A DNA stretch of 64,000 bases from Maribacter algarum (ex Zhang et al. 2020) (GTDB lineage Bacteria > Bacteroidota > Bacteroidia > Flavobacteriales > Flavobacteriaceae): contig NZ_VATY01000001.1 in NCBI RefSeq assembly GCF_005885635.1, positions 124,001-188,000 of the forward strand, in the 5' to 3' direction. The position numbers and the translations under genes were made by a program. The notes under the pieces were generated by a model that was not told where the DNA came from, made no database searches, and saw only the letters and a program-made list of their open reading frames with translations. Below, piece by piece: positions 37,583 through 47,130 of this stretch (within the stretch, counting starts at the first letter, position 1; each line of letters begins with the position of its first letter).

Positions 37583-39382
37583 TTAAGCGATTTTATTTCG
37601 CTTTCTATCTACTTCAGTCAAGTATATTTTGCGAAGTCTCAAGTGCTTCGGAGTTACCTCAACATACTCATCTTTCTGAATATATTCCAAAGCTTCTTCT
37701 AAAGAAAACTTAATCGCTGGAACAATCTTCGCCTTATCATCCGCTCCAGAAGAACGAACGTTAGAAAGCTTTTTTGTTTTTGTAATATTGATGGTCATAT
37801 CATCACCACGAGAATTCTCGCCAATCACCTGTCCTTCATAAATATCTTCTCCTGGGTCGACAAAAAACTTTCCACGATCTTGAAGTTTATCAATTGAGTA
37901 CGGAATCGCTTTTCCTTTTTCCATCGAAACCAAAGAACCATTTTGTCTTTGCGGAATATCTCCTTTCATTGGCTGATACTCAAGGAAACGGTGGGCCATA
38001 ATTGCTTCACCAGCAGTAGCAGTCAACAATTGATTACGCAAACCGATAATACCTCTTGAGGGGATCAAAAACTCACAAACCATTCGATCGCCTTTCGCTT
38101 CCATACTAGTCATTTCTCCTTTACGGATAGAAACCATTTCAACCGCTCTACCAGATACTTCTTCTGGCAAATCAATAGTTAAGGCTTCAACCGGCTCACA
38201 TTTTACGCCATCAATCTCTTTAATAATAACCTGAGGTTGACCTATTTGTAATTCATAACCTTCTCTTCGCATCGTTTCAATCAAAACTGAAAGGTGAAGT
38301 ACCCCTCGACCAAAGACCAAGAATTTATCTGCACTATCGGTTTCATTTACGCGAAGTGCTAAGTTCTTTTCCAGCTCACGTTCCAAACGTTCTTTGATAT
38401 GACGTGAAGTAACAAACTTACCATCTTGTCCAAAAAACGGACTATCATTAATCGTAAACAACATGCTCATCGTTGGCTCATCGATAGCGATTGTTTTCAA
38501 TCCTTCAGGACTTTCTAAATCGGCTACCGTATCACCGATTTCAAAACCTTCCACACCAACCAAAGCACATATATCTCCTGTTGCTACTTCTTTTACTTTT
38601 TTACGACCAAGACCTTCAAAGACGAAAAGCTCTTTGATTTTGGACTTGACAATACTACCATCTCTTTTCACCAATGATATTTGCTGTCCTTCTTTTAAAC
38701 TTCCTCTCGTCAATCGTCCGATTGCAATTCTTCCCGTAAAAGATGAGAAATCCAGAGAAGTAATTAGCATTTGGGTATTCCCTTCTGTTGGTTCAAAAGT
38801 TGGAATATGCTCAATAACCATATCTAACAAAGGTTCGATATTCTCTGTTTCATTTTGCCAATCGTCACTCATCCAGTTGTTCTTGGCTGAACCATAAACT
38901 ACAGGAAAATCTAACTGCCATTCCTCTGCACCTAGCTCGAACATGAGGTCAAAAACCTTTTCATGAACTTCTTCTGGTGTACAATTTTCTTTATCAACCT
39001 TATTGATAACTACACAAGGTTTCAATCCTAAATCAATAGCTTTTTGCAGAACAAAACGTGTTTGTGGCATTGGACCTTCAAAGGCATCTACCAACAACAA
39101 AACTCCATCAGCCATGTTCAATACACGCTCCACTTCACCGCCGAAATCGGCGTGACCTGGAGTATCAATTATGTTTATTTTAATGTCCTTGTAGACCACA
39201 GAAACGTTTTTAGAGGTAATTGTAATGCCTCTTTCACGTTCAAGGTCGTTGTTATCTAAAATCAAATCACCGGTGTTTTCATTGTCGCGGAACAGTTGAC
39301 AGTGATACATGATTTTATCAACCAAGGTCGTTTTACCGTGGTCAACGTGCGCTATAATGGCAATATTTTTTGTTGTCGACAT
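37583..39382 (-). CDS. typA: Translational GTPase TypA/BipA
   Basis: A 599-residue ribosome-associated GTPase involved in growth at low temperature and 50S assembly. G1 is [10 protein letters not shown] (about 11-20), G3 is [15 protein letters not shown]4 is NKVDKEN; domain II and the two EF-G-like domains III and V follow, and the TypA-specific C-terminal domain ends at [10 protein letters not shown] -7 box and a 9-bp hairpin lie in its leader. Identity is certain. Confidence 0.97.
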   Translation of the reverse strand: MSTTKNIAIIAHVDHGKTTLVDKIMYHCQLFRDNENTGDLILDNNDLERERGITITSKNVSVVYKDIKINIIDTPGHADFGGEVERVLNMADGVLLLVDAFEGPMPQTRFVLQKAIDLGLKPCVVINKVDKENCTPEEVHEKVFDLMFELGAEEWQLDFPVVYGSAKNNWMSDDWQNETENIEPLLDMVIEHIPTFEPTEGNTQMLITSLDFSSFTGRIAIGRLTRGSLKEGQQISLVKRDGSIVKSKIKELFVFEGLGRKKVKEVATGDICALVGVEGFEIGDTVADLESPEGLKTIAIDEPTMSMLFTINDSPFFGQDGKFVTSRHIKERLERELEKNLALRVNETDSADKFLVFGRGVLHLSVLIETMRREGYELQIGQPQVIIKEIDGVKCEPVEALTIDLPEEVSGRAVEMVSIRKGEMTSMEAKGDRMVCEFLIPSRGIIGLRNQLLTATAGEAIMAHRFLEYQPMKGDIPQRQNGSLVSMEKGKAIPYSIDKLQDRGKFFVDPGEDIYEGQVIGENSRGDDMTINITKTKKLSNVRSSGADDKAKIVPAIKFSLEEALEYIQKDEYVEVTPKHLRLRKIYLTEVDRKRNKIA

Positions 39383-39394
39383 AACTTTTTATTT

Positions 39395-39418
39395 AAAATA
39401 GTAAGCACCTACTATTTT
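39395..39418 (-). other. Hairpin in the typA leader
   Basis: Perfect 9-bp inverted repeat (AAAATAGTA/TACTATTTT) with a six-base loop, starting 12 bp before the typA start codon and ending 7 bp from the -7 box, so it lies at the extreme 5' end of the predicted mRNA. Confidence 0.5.
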
Positions 39419-39425
39419 CAGCCTG

Positions 39426-39433
39426 CAAAGATA
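39426..39433 (-). promoter_or_regulatory. Bacteroidota -7 box for typA
   Basis: TATCTTTG on the minus strand matches TAnnTTTG exactly; predicted transcription begins around 39417-39420. Confidence 0.6.
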
Positions 39434-39500
39434 CTGCTATTTTCGACTTGCGAAGCCAAACTTATGTTATTTTTATATAGTTGATTTTGAGGGAGTTATT

Positions 39501-40034
39501 TTAACGTCGTTTGCGAAGAACCCAACCGATTCTAGCGGCCAAAATCAATCCGATCCCCTTATTGAAATCATCTTCTAAGTATGCAACTCCGCCTTCAAGT
39601 CTATAGAAAAATCCTCTTTTATAGGTCCGCTGAATCCCATAAACCGGACCACCACCAAGAATATCTGAATTTTGAATATCACCAATAAGTGGGGCACCAC
39701 TTTGGTAAACTAAAAGGCCACCAACATAGTTTCCGCTATTCCCGGTGATATTTTTCCCTTTTCTAATTCTCCTTTCCATATTATAGTAATATCGATATTG
39801 CCCTCTCAGGATAGGATGCACTCCAAATTGGGTTTCACAACCTGAACAGCCTCTAATTTGGAGTCCGGTAAGTGCTTCAAGACTTAATGTGGCGTTTTTG
39901 CCGATTCCCTTTTCATATAAAACCGCTGGCATGGGCAGACCTATCTGCACTTGATTTTCTTCTACGTTTTTGTCGGACTGTGAATTCGCAAAAGAAAGAC
40001 TTAGAAGATAAAATAGTATCGTAAATTTTTTCAT
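39501..40034 (-). CDS. Small exported beta-barrel-like protein (copy A)
   Basis: A 177-residue protein with a signal peptide (cleavage near FANSQ, residue 20). Alternating hydrophobic strands and a C-terminal aromatic/Arg end (RIGWVLRKRR) suggest a small outer-membrane barrel. It shares with the next upstream gene the motif GKNITGNSGNYVGG, the sequence YGIQRTYKRGFFYRLEGGV, and length. A CSGCE cysteine pair near residue 60 is unique to this copy. Function unknown. Confidence 0.8.
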   Translation of the reverse strand: MKKFTILFYLLSLSFANSQSDKNVEENQVQIGLPMPAVLYEKGIGKNATLSLEALTGLQIRGCSGCETQFGVHPILRGQYRYYYNMERRIRKGKNITGNSGNYVGGLLVYQSGAPLIGDIQNSDILGGGPVYGIQRTYKRGFFYRLEGGVAYLEDDFNKGIGLILAARIGWVLRKRR

Positions 40035-40188
40035 GGTTGGTTTCTATTAAATTGAATTTTTCTACAGCCGCAAAGACTGCGCCAAAAAGATTCTTTTGTA
40101 TGGAAATAATCTATTTACCCACACACCAGCGTTTCTCAGTAGTTTACTTTAAAGTGAGGTTATTTTTTGAATTGAATTGTCAGTTAAA

Positions 40189-40782
40189 TCATTGAAAAGT
40201 CGGCTTGCGAGACTTACGCTTGGTAGCGACCCAGCCAAAAGTGAAATTGAACAAAGGTCCGTATCCATCTGGCACCCCATCCCCAAGATAGTAACCCGCT
40301 CCTAGTTCGGCGTTGAAGTTGAATCCGTTTTCATAAGTGCGTTGTACACCATAGGTAAGACCATAAAAACCCAGATTAAAATCATCTGGACCATCTATAT
40401 TCGTGGCCACTCGAAGTGGCGAAAAAAATATACTTCTCGCTACCGCCATATAATTTCCTGAATTGCCCGAAACGTTTTTATTTTTTTGCATTCTTCTACC
40501 AAAGTTGTGGTAATACCGTACTCGCGTGTGCAGCGTCAAACCTAGGGCATATCCTTCTTCATAGGTAGCAAAACCTAGAACCAGACCCCCAGAGGCGGTG
40601 ACATTTTTGAAGATACCAAGTTCATAGTCAAATCCTGGACTAAGTAAATTGAACTTGAACTGATGTCTTTCAAGATTTACAAGAGCGAACGTCTTTCCAG
40701 AATTTGTTTCGATAACTCTTTGCGCCTTAACTTGAAAAACTAAAGCGATACAAAAGATTAAGCTAAGTGCCCATATTTTCAT
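40189..40782 (-). CDS. Small exported beta-barrel-like protein (copy B)
   Basis: A 197-residue paralogue of the gene at 39501: signal peptide (ending VKAQ), then the shared KNVSGNSGNYMAVA and YGVQRTYENGFNFNAELGAG, and a C-terminal FTFGWVATKRKS. The two are 154 bp apart on the same strand and likely duplicated. Their pattern resembles DUF3575-like outer-membrane barrels. No function can be assigned. Confidence 0.8.
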   Translation of the reverse strand: MKIWALSLIFCIALVFQVKAQRVIETNSGKTFALVNLERHQFKFNLLSPGFDYELGIFKNVTASGGLVLGFATYEEGYALGLTLHTRVRYYHNFGRRMQKNKNVSGNSGNYMAVARSIFFSPLRVATNIDGPDDFNLGFYGLTYGVQRTYENGFNFNAELGAGYYLGDGVPDGYGPLFNFTFGWVATKRKSRKPTFQ

Positions 40783-40835
40783 AACAAGAAGTATTTTGAT
40801 TTCTTAAATCTAAAAAGGTTACTAGAGTTATTGAG

Positions 40836-40843
40836 TATCTTTG
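40836..40843 (+). promoter_or_regulatory. Bacteroidota -7 box for kdsA
   Basis: TATCTTTG matches TAnnTTTG exactly. The TTG inside it (40841) is in frame with kdsA but, being part of the promoter, cannot be the start; this supports the ATG at 40859 and a very short leader. Confidence 0.65.
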
Positions 40844-40858
40844 TGTAAATTTTATGAA

Positions 40859-41680
40859 ATGGACCTCAACCTAATTCCTCAGCTAAAACATACCGAAAGT
40901 AACAACTTTTTTCTCCTGTCAGGACCATGTGCCATTGAAGGTGAAGATATGGCCTTACGTATTGCTGAGAAGATAGTTTCTATTACGGATAAACTTGAAA
41001 TTCCATATGTTTTTAAGGGAAGTTTTAAAAAAGCAAACCGAAGTCGTGTGGATTCTTTTACGGGAATTGGTGATGAAAAAGCCTTGAAAATCCTAAGAAA
41101 AGTATCTGAGACTTTTGAAGTTCCAACAGTTACTGATATTCACGAAGTATCGGATGCTTCAAAGGCAGCGGAGTATGTTGATGTCCTTCAAATTCCAGCA
41201 TTTTTAGTCCGTCAAACGGATTTGGTAGTTGCAGCAGCAAAAACGAGAAAAGTAGTTAACCTTAAAAAAGGTCAATTTATGAGTCCTGAGAGCATGCAGC
41301 ATGCAGTGAGAAAGGTTACTGATTCAGGAAACGAACAAGTGATGATTACCGACCGCGGTACCATGTTCGGATATCAAGATATGGTGGTTGATTTTCGAGG
41401 TATTCCGACTATGAAACAATATGCCCCGGTTGTATTGGACGTTACCCATTCCCTGCAACAACCCAACCAATCTTCAGGAGTAACCGGAGGAAGACCTGAT
41501 ATGATAGAAACAATATCAAGAGCGGGAATCGCAACAGGTGTTGATGGACTCTTCATGGAAACACATTTTGACCCAAGCATTGCCAAAAGTGATGGTGCTA
41601 ACATGTTACATTTGGACCATTTAGAGAAATTACTGACCAATTTGTTGGCGTTGCGAAAGACCGTAATCGGATTGAAGTGA
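40859..41680 (+). CDS. kdsA: 3-deoxy-8-phosphooctulonate synthase (KDO-8-phosphate synthase)
   Basis: A 273-residue enzyme that condenses phosphoenolpyruvate with arabinose 5-phosphate, supplying KDO for lipopolysaccharide. Motifs include GPCAIEGEDM near the N-terminus, FKGSFKKANRSR (substrate binding), VNLKKGQFMSP, HSLQQPNQSSGVTGGR and DGLFMETHFDP. A starting ATG at 40859 is supported by the promoter overlap. The metal-binding Cys (GPC) is present. Confidence 0.97.
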   Translation: MDLNLIPQLKHTESNNFFLLSGPCAIEGEDMALRIAEKIVSITDKLEIPYVFKGSFKKANRSRVDSFTGIGDEKALKILRKVSETFEVPTVTDIHEVSDASKAAEYVDVLQIPAFLVRQTDLVVAAAKTRKVVNLKKGQFMSPESMQHAVRKVTDSGNEQVMITDRGTMFGYQDMVVDFRGIPTMKQYAPVVLDVTHSLQQPNQSSGVTGGRPDMIETISRAGIATGVDGLFMETHFDPSIAKSDGANMLHLDHLEKLLTNLLALRKTVIGLK

Positions 41681-41741
41681 ATTCACCAATCTCCTAAACA
41701 TCTTTTTCGTACTTTGGAATTTCAACCAAATGGAGTTTGCC

Positions 41742-43343
41742 ATGAAGTTCAAAGTCATCTTTCTTTTTATTGCCTTAATAGCGATTTTCTTTTCCTGTCA
41801 ACCAAACTCTGAAAAGAAATCCTCAAAACGACCAAATATCGTCTTCATCATGTCTGATGACCATGCGTATAAGGCCATAAGTGCATATGATGACGAATTG
41901 ATAAAAACACCGCATATCGATAGAATTGCCAAGGAAGGAATGTTGTTTACCAACGCCTCGGTTACCAACTCGATATGTGCACCTTCGAGAGCTGTAATAC
42001 TTACGGGAAAGCATTCACACATCAACGGAAAAATCGATAATCGCTCCCCTTTTGATACTACAAATGTTACTTTTCCACAATTGCTTAAAAAAGCAGGTTA
42101 TGAAACGGCAATGTTTGGGAAACTGCATTTCGGAAACAATCCCAAAGGATTTAACGAGTTTAAAATTTTACCTGGGCAGGGCGATTATTACAACCCAAAA
42201 TTCTTAACCTCAGAGGGAGACACAACGATTACCGGCTACGTAACCGATATCATTACCGATCTAACGCTCGATTGGATGGAAAAGCGTCGCGATACCACTA
42301 AACCCTTTTTATTGATGTATTTGCACAAAGCGCCACACCGAATGTGGATGCCTGCCGAAAGACATTATAAACAATTTACCAAAAAGACGTATCCCCTACC
42401 TGAAACTTTATTCGACGATTATGCTTCAAGAGGGGAAGCATCAAGAACAGCGGAAATGGCCATTTTCAAGCATATGCTTTTGCAATACGACCTGAAAGTG
42501 CCTAAGTCTATTCTTGATGACCTTGGTATTAAAGAACATTTGGGTGCAGGTGGTGTGAATACCCTAAATGAAACTCAAAAAGCCAGATGGGATAAAGTGT
42601 ATGATCCTATTGCTAAAGAATTCAAAACAAATTACCCCTCTTTCAGCGACTCTACTCTAACGGTATGGAAATACCAAAGATATCTGCAAGATTATCTGGG
42701 AACTATCGCTGGGGTAGATGAAAACGTCGGTCGGTTATTAGATTACCTAGATGAAGAAAAATTGAGTGAAAACACCATTGTAGTATACACCTCGGATCAG
42801 GGTTTCTATTTAGGGGAGCATGGTTGGTTCGACAAACGTTTTATGTATGAAGAATCGTTCAAAACCCCATTGTTGATTAAGTGGCCCAATGTGATCACAC
42901 CCGGAACTACTGAAGATGAAATGGTTCAAAATCTTGATTTTGCGCAAACCTTTTTGGAAGTTGCAGGTATCATTCCTCCTGAAGATATGCAAGGTGAAAG
43001 TCTAGTCCCCTTGCTAAAAAACGAAAGAGAAAAATGGGATCGAGATGCAGTCTACTATCATTATTACGAGTATCCTGCTGAACATGCAGTAAAACGACAC
43101 TATGGTATTGCTACCAAAGAATTTAAGCTCATGCATTTTTATTATGATGTAGATGAATGGGAACTGTACGATCGCGAAAATGACCCAAATGAAGTGAATA
43201 ACGTTTATGCTGACCCAAATTATGCGCAGGTCGTAAATGAATTAAAACAAAAACTCAAAGGTTTAAGAATAAAGTATCAAGACTCAGACGAGTTAAGCAA
43301 TCAATATATTCAGATTTATAAGGATAATGGGTGGATTGAATAG
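41742..43343 (+). CDS. Sulfatase lipoprotein (second copy, DUF4976-type C-terminus)
   Basis: A 533-residue sulfatase. Start chosen at ATG 41742 (MKFKVIFLFIALIAIFFSC), giving a lipobox Cys19; the ATG at 41730 adds four residues and is possible. The formylglycine motif CAPSR is at residues 79-83, metal ligands MSDDH at 38-42, and later DQGFYLGEHGWFDKRFMYEE is conserved in arylsulfatase A-like enzymes. The C-terminal part (LYDRENDPNEVNNVYADP) is the DUF4976 signature. It differs from the sulfatase at 35210 and is probably active on another sulfated glycan. No PUL partners in the window. Confidence 0.94.
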   Translation: MKFKVIFLFIALIAIFFSCQPNSEKKSSKRPNIVFIMSDDHAYKAISAYDDELIKTPHIDRIAKEGMLFTNASVTNSICAPSRAVILTGKHSHINGKIDNRSPFDTTNVTFPQLLKKAGYETAMFGKLHFGNNPKGFNEFKILPGQGDYYNPKFLTSEGDTTITGYVTDIITDLTLDWMEKRRDTTKPFLLMYLHKAPHRMWMPAERHYKQFTKKTYPLPETLFDDYASRGEASRTAEMAIFKHMLLQYDLKVPKSILDDLGIKEHLGAGGVNTLNETQKARWDKVYDPIAKEFKTNYPSFSDSTLTVWKYQRYLQDYLGTIAGVDENVGRLLDYLDEEKLSENTIVVYTSDQGFYLGEHGWFDKRFMYEESFKTPLLIKWPNVITPGTTEDEMVQNLDFAQTFLEVAGIIPPEDMQGESLVPLLKNEREKWDRDAVYYHYYEYPAEHAVKRHYGIATKEFKLMHFYYDVDEWELYDRENDPNEVNNVYADPNYAQVVNELKQKLKGLRIKYQDSDELSNQYIQIYKDNGWIE

Positions 43344-43346
43344 TTG

Positions 43347-43706
43347 TTATTTGTAAAACTTCTTGTTTCTAACCGAATATGCATCTTGAAGGACTTCAAT
43401 CAGAATAGTATCATTGATTTCTTCCAAGGATTTATAACGAAGGGACTTCATCATTTTACGTTTTTCAGTGACCATGAGTTCTACATGTTTCGTCAAATGC
43501 GCCGCACTCCAAAAGCCTAGATCCACATAATCTTTGCTTTGGTTCATGTAACAAAATGGCTTCCCATTGATATAATAGAAAGGAATCCGGTATTTATATT
43601 TCAGATCAACATCAGTAACGGTAAGTTCGATAACCGATTGCAAATGCAACAATATACTCCTAAAAGGTTCATGTTGATTTAAAATGTAATTCTCGGCCGG
43701 ATTCAA
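43347..43706 (-). CDS. DUF1801 family protein
   Basis: A 119-residue cytoplasmic protein. LTVTDVDLKYKYRIPFYYIN, KPFCYMNQSKDYVDLGFW, and the C-terminal YKSLEEINDTILIEVLQDAY match the YdhG/DUF1801 fold (a small alpha/beta domain without known activity). Its ATG overlaps the stop codon of the S9 peptidase by four bases (ATGA), so the two genes form an operon. Confidence 0.88.
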   Translation of the reverse strand: MNPAENYILNQHEPFRSILLHLQSVIELTVTDVDLKYKYRIPFYYINGKPFCYMNQSKDYVDLGFWSAAHLTKHVELMVTEKRKMMKSLRYKSLEEINDTILIEVLQDAYSVRNKKFYK

Positions 43707-45709
43707 TTTATACTCTTTTCCTCTTTCTGAACTCTATCAAAAAATTTACGCGATTGATCAAGAACATATCCTAAGGTATTGCTATCTCTAAAACTATGTC
43801 CTTGAAATTTTAGATAACGAAAAGTTGCATTCCCTTTCTTTTGATTCAAAAATGTGGCCTCCATGTCCTCGGCTTGTTCGGCAGGAACAATTTTATCATA
43901 CCTGCCATGAAAAACAAGAAGAGGAGAGTTAATCAAACTTACATAGCTAACAGGCGAAATCTCTTCATAGTAACTAGCCTTGCGATTACCTAGGGCAGTG
44001 GTCCAGTAATCATATGAAAATTTTCTTCCGTCGGCTTTCTGACCTTTCATCCATTTCTTAATATCCGTTGGGGCAGCTAATGCGACCCCGGCTTTGAAAA
44101 GGGAGGAGTACCTAGCCAGTGAAAGATAGGTGGCGTAACCTCCGTAACTATGCCCAAAGATAAAAATCATTTTATCATCAAGTTGAAATGTTTTCGCAGT
44201 ATATCTTGTAGCATCTACAATATCGTCTATCATAGTGGTATTCATTGATTGAACTCCAGCCAAAATATGGCTTTTACCAAAACCATCAGAGCCCCTAAAA
44301 TTGACCCTCAATACGGCATAACCTTTTGAGGCAAAATATTGCGAAAAACCATCGAGTTCCCAATAATCCCTGGCCCATGGTCCGCCATGCGGAATTACAA
44401 TCAATGGTGTTTTGTTATCTTTTTGATACGCCTCAGGCGCATTAAAATATCCGGATAATGGATGACCATCACGACTTTTAAATGATACGGCCCTCGTTTT
44501 TGAAAGCTTGAATTTGTCAAGTTCTTCGTTAAATGAAAACATAACCGAATAGCTTTTACTCGCTAAGTCATAGATACCAATATTACCTGAATACGTATCG
44601 CTCCATTGATTGATGACAAACCTATTACCAGATGCATCAACATCTACTATGTCATTGACATAACTTCCAAATTTTGTTCTCAAGGCGGCTCTCAATTTCA
44701 CGTAATTTTGATTTAAAGCCCTGAATTCAGGCAGAATACCTTCATATCGCACTCCCCCAAGGTTTTTTAAATTTTCATCGAATAACAAGGTTAAATCATC
44801 AGCTTCTGGGTTTGCAACATCACAATTAGTATCAGAAAGAACTTCTTCAACAATCTTTTTTTCCTTAAAATTATATTTGATCAACCGTCTTTTATCAACT
44901 GTAATATTTTCAGCCAAATAAATAATTTCCGAGTCATAATCCGTTTCTACCAACACCAAGTTTTGGTCAAGAAAAGATGAGCCTTCGATTTTTAAGGGAT
45001 ATAAATTTCCATCTATTTTAATCTCAAGCGGTATCCATTCATCATCAGTTCCTTGCTCGTAAAATTGAAGTTCTTGATCCTTTACACGAGCACTTAGAAT
45101 TACATTGTCATTTCGATCAAGAATCCACATATTCATTTTATCCTTTTTTCCATCTTTCACCAGCTCCTTTTCCCCTGTAAAAACGTTCACACTATGCACA
45201 TATGCATATCCCTTTGCATCAAATGATTGAATCAGTATGGCGTCTTCAACCTCCTTTTGTAATGATAATACAGAATTGTATCTATAATTACGAAACCGTT
45301 TGTAAAGATCTTTTGTGGGCTTTCCTGTTATATTACCGACCAGTTCCGCTTTGTTTTCACCATCGATATCAATGGCATAAATTCTTCCGCGCTTTTCATA
45401 AATCAATCTTTTATTCGTCAGCCAATTAACTTCATCAAGTGATCCAGAACCTACTTTGAATTTATGTTTTAGTTTATAGCCATCTATGTCTATGACAACT
45501 ATTTCATATTCAAAGCTATTCTTGAGAATTTCCAAGAATAATTTTCCATTAGGAGAAATTCTATAGTTACGTTGTTGTGATTTCGCAAAAAGGAGTTCAG
45601 GCGGCAACTCTTGAGGTATAGAATCCGCTTCGGCCTGACCAAAACTATTTATATTACAAATAAGACAAAGAGTCAAGCTTAGTAGAAGGCTGGTTTTTTT
45701 AAAATTCAT
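43703..45709 (-). CDS. S9 family prolyl-oligopeptidase-like peptidase
   Basis: A 668-residue exported peptidase (signal peptide ending at NSFGQ, residue 25). The N-terminal ~400 residues are a beta-propeller-type region, the C-terminus an alpha/beta hydrolase: oxyanion VIPHGGPWARDYWE, nucleophile GHSYGGY, catalytic Asp in FHGRYDKIVP, His in FQGHSFRD. It is like dipeptidyl-aminopeptidase/acylaminoacyl peptidases of Bacteroidota, likely periplasmic. It overlaps the downstream DUF1801 gene. Confidence 0.94.
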   Translation of the reverse strand: MNFKKTSLLLSLTLCLICNINSFGQAEADSIPQELPPELLFAKSQQRNYRISPNGKLFLEILKNSFEYEIVVIDIDGYKLKHKFKVGSGSLDEVNWLTNKRLIYEKRGRIYAIDIDGENKAELVGNITGKPTKDLYKRFRNYRYNSVLSLQKEVEDAILIQSFDAKGYAYVHSVNVFTGEKELVKDGKKDKMNMWILDRNDNVILSARVKDQELQFYEQGTDDEWIPLEIKIDGNLYPLKIEGSSFLDQNLVLVETDYDSEIIYLAENITVDKRRLIKYNFKEKKIVEEVLSDTNCDVANPEADDLTLLFDENLKNLGGVRYEGILPEFRALNQNYVKLRAALRTKFGSYVNDIVDVDASGNRFVINQWSDTYSGNIGIYDLASKSYSVMFSFNEELDKFKLSKTRAVSFKSRDGHPLSGYFNAPEAYQKDNKTPLIVIPHGGPWARDYWELDGFSQYFASKGYAVLRVNFRGSDGFGKSHILAGVQSMNTTMIDDIVDATRYTAKTFQLDDKMIFIFGHSYGGYATYLSLARYSSLFKAGVALAAPTDIKKWMKGQKADGRKFSYDYWTTALGNRKASYYEEISPVSYVSLINSPLLVFHGRYDKIVPAEQAEDMEATFLNQKKGNATFRYLKFQGHSFRDSNTLGYVLDQSRKFFDRVQKEEKSIN

Positions 45710-45938
45710 TTCAAAAATTTTAGGACGGCTGCTTTGAAATAACGCTAACTATCTAGGTTTCATATACTATTTTGAACAATATTTTGAGTTTTACAGCTAA
45801 ACCGGCCGTTGTTTGAAATAAAAAAGAACTCATATAAATAGGCATTTCAGAATGATTTATATTTTTTTGATTAAATGATAATGGGATTTTGTAATTTCAA
45901 AGAGGAGAACATTACCTATTATAAACAAACCTATTCCA

Positions 45939-47054
45939 ATGAAAAAACTGACCTTTCTAATCGTGCTGATTTGCTTTGTAAATAACATGAATGCCCAGCA
46001 CACGCACCAAAGCGAACACGCCCTTACCTACCCTAATATCGAGGGTTATGTAAGTCTAAAAACAGATTTACACATACATACTGTTTTTTCAGATGGAAAT
46101 GTCTGGCCAACTATTCGTGTTCAAGAAGCCTTACGGGAAAATTTGGACGCTATTTCCCTAACTGAACATTTAGAATACCAACCACATTTAGATGATATCC
46201 CTCACCCAAATCGCAACCGATCTTATGACTTAGCACTTGCGGAAGCCAAAGAACATGACTTGCTTATAGTTCATGGTTCTGAAATTACGCGTTCAGCTCC
46301 TATGGGACATAGCAATGCAGTCTTCATTGAAGATGCAAATCCCTTGTTACAGGATAAAGGTGAAAAAGCATTTTCGGAGGCTAAAAAACAAAATGCATTT
46401 GTTTTCTGGAACCATCCTGCTTGGCATGCACAAAACCCTCAGGGCAATCCCATTCTCAGTGACTTTCAAAAAGAACGTATCGAAAAGGGAGAGTTACATG
46501 GAATCGAGGTAATCAATTCCGTGGACTATAATGAAGAATCCCTGGCGCTTGCTCTAGACCAAAACCTTACTATAATGGGTACCAGTGATATTCACGGACT
46601 CATAGATTGGGATTATACCGAAAAAGGAAATGATAGACCCATAACCTTAGTTTTCGCCAAGGAAAGGACCTTAGAAAGTATGCAGGAGGCTTTATTTGCT
46701 GGAAGAACAGTTGCAGTTTACAATTCTCTTTTAGTAGGGAAATCGGAGTTTCTCACCCCTTTAATACAGTCAAGTATTACGGTGACTGCTGCTAAGTATA
46801 TTCCAAAAACGCAGGTACTGGAAGTACAATTAAATAACATTTCTAGCAGTCCGTTATTGTTTGAAAATGCAATGGACTATGGTTTTTACAGCAGTTCGCC
46901 GGTTTTCGAGATTCCGGCTATGGGTTCCTATACACTTCGCATCAAGACTTTAGAAGAAAAAGAAAGCATCGATTTAAAGTTAAAAGCTATTGGTGCTTTT
47001 ACGGCACCGAAAGAATCTCCCGTTGTTTCGTGGAAAATTCCGGTTGAAAAGTAG
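45939..47054 (+). CDS. Exported PHP-domain phosphodiesterase (Sb-PDE-like)
   Basis: A 371-residue protein with signal peptide (NMNAQ, residue 19). The PHP metal-binding motifs are visible: DLHIHTVFSDG (H-x-H), SLTEHLEYQPH, HGSEITRS, WNHPAW, and SDIHGLIDWDY near 215. The order fits the Sb-PDE-like family of PHP phosphodiesterases (related to a haloalkyl phosphodiesterase of Sphingobium). A beta-rich C-terminal domain of about 90 residues follows. Likely periplasmic hydrolysis of phosphodiesters; the substrate cannot be told. Confidence 0.88.
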   Translation: MKKLTFLIVLICFVNNMNAQHTHQSEHALTYPNIEGYVSLKTDLHIHTVFSDGNVWPTIRVQEALRENLDAISLTEHLEYQPHLDDIPHPNRNRSYDLALAEAKEHDLLIVHGSEITRSAPMGHSNAVFIEDANPLLQDKGEKAFSEAKKQNAFVFWNHPAWHAQNPQGNPILSDFQKERIEKGELHGIEVINSVDYNEESLALALDQNLTIMGTSDIHGLIDWDYTEKGNDRPITLVFAKERTLESMQEALFAGRTVAVYNSLLVGKSEFLTPLIQSSITVTAAKYIPKTQVLEVQLNNISSSPLLFENAMDYGFYSSSPVFEIPAMGSYTLRIKTLEEKESIDLKLKAIGAFTAPKESPVVSWKIPVEK

Positions 47055-47103
47055 AATTGATACTTTTTTAGCCCAACCTTGTTCTACTTTGAAATATTTA
47101 TTT

Positions 47104-47130
47104 TAACTTTGAATTTCAAAGTACTTTAAA
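47104..47130 (+). promoter_or_regulatory. Promoter and palindromic operator O1 before the 47131 operon
   Basis: TAACTTTG at 47104-47111 fits the -7 consensus TAnnTTTG, with a TTG at 47079-47081 spaced 22 bp. Overlapping it, at 47106-47122, is the perfect palindrome ACTTTGAATTTCAAAGT, followed by a third half-site ACTTTAAA reaching 47130, next to the ATG. The 25-bp block recurs exactly at 48387-48411, so a regulator bound here would block transcription of the operon. The winged-helix gene at 48074 is the natural candidate. Confidence 0.75.

Noticed and set aside
38463-38897. 144-codon plus-strand frame opposite typA
   Set aside because: Antisense shadow of typA; composition follows the codon pattern of that gene.
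40841-40858. TTG start for kdsA at 40841
   Set aside because: The codon is part of the -7 box TATCTTTG, so the ATG at 40859 is the start.
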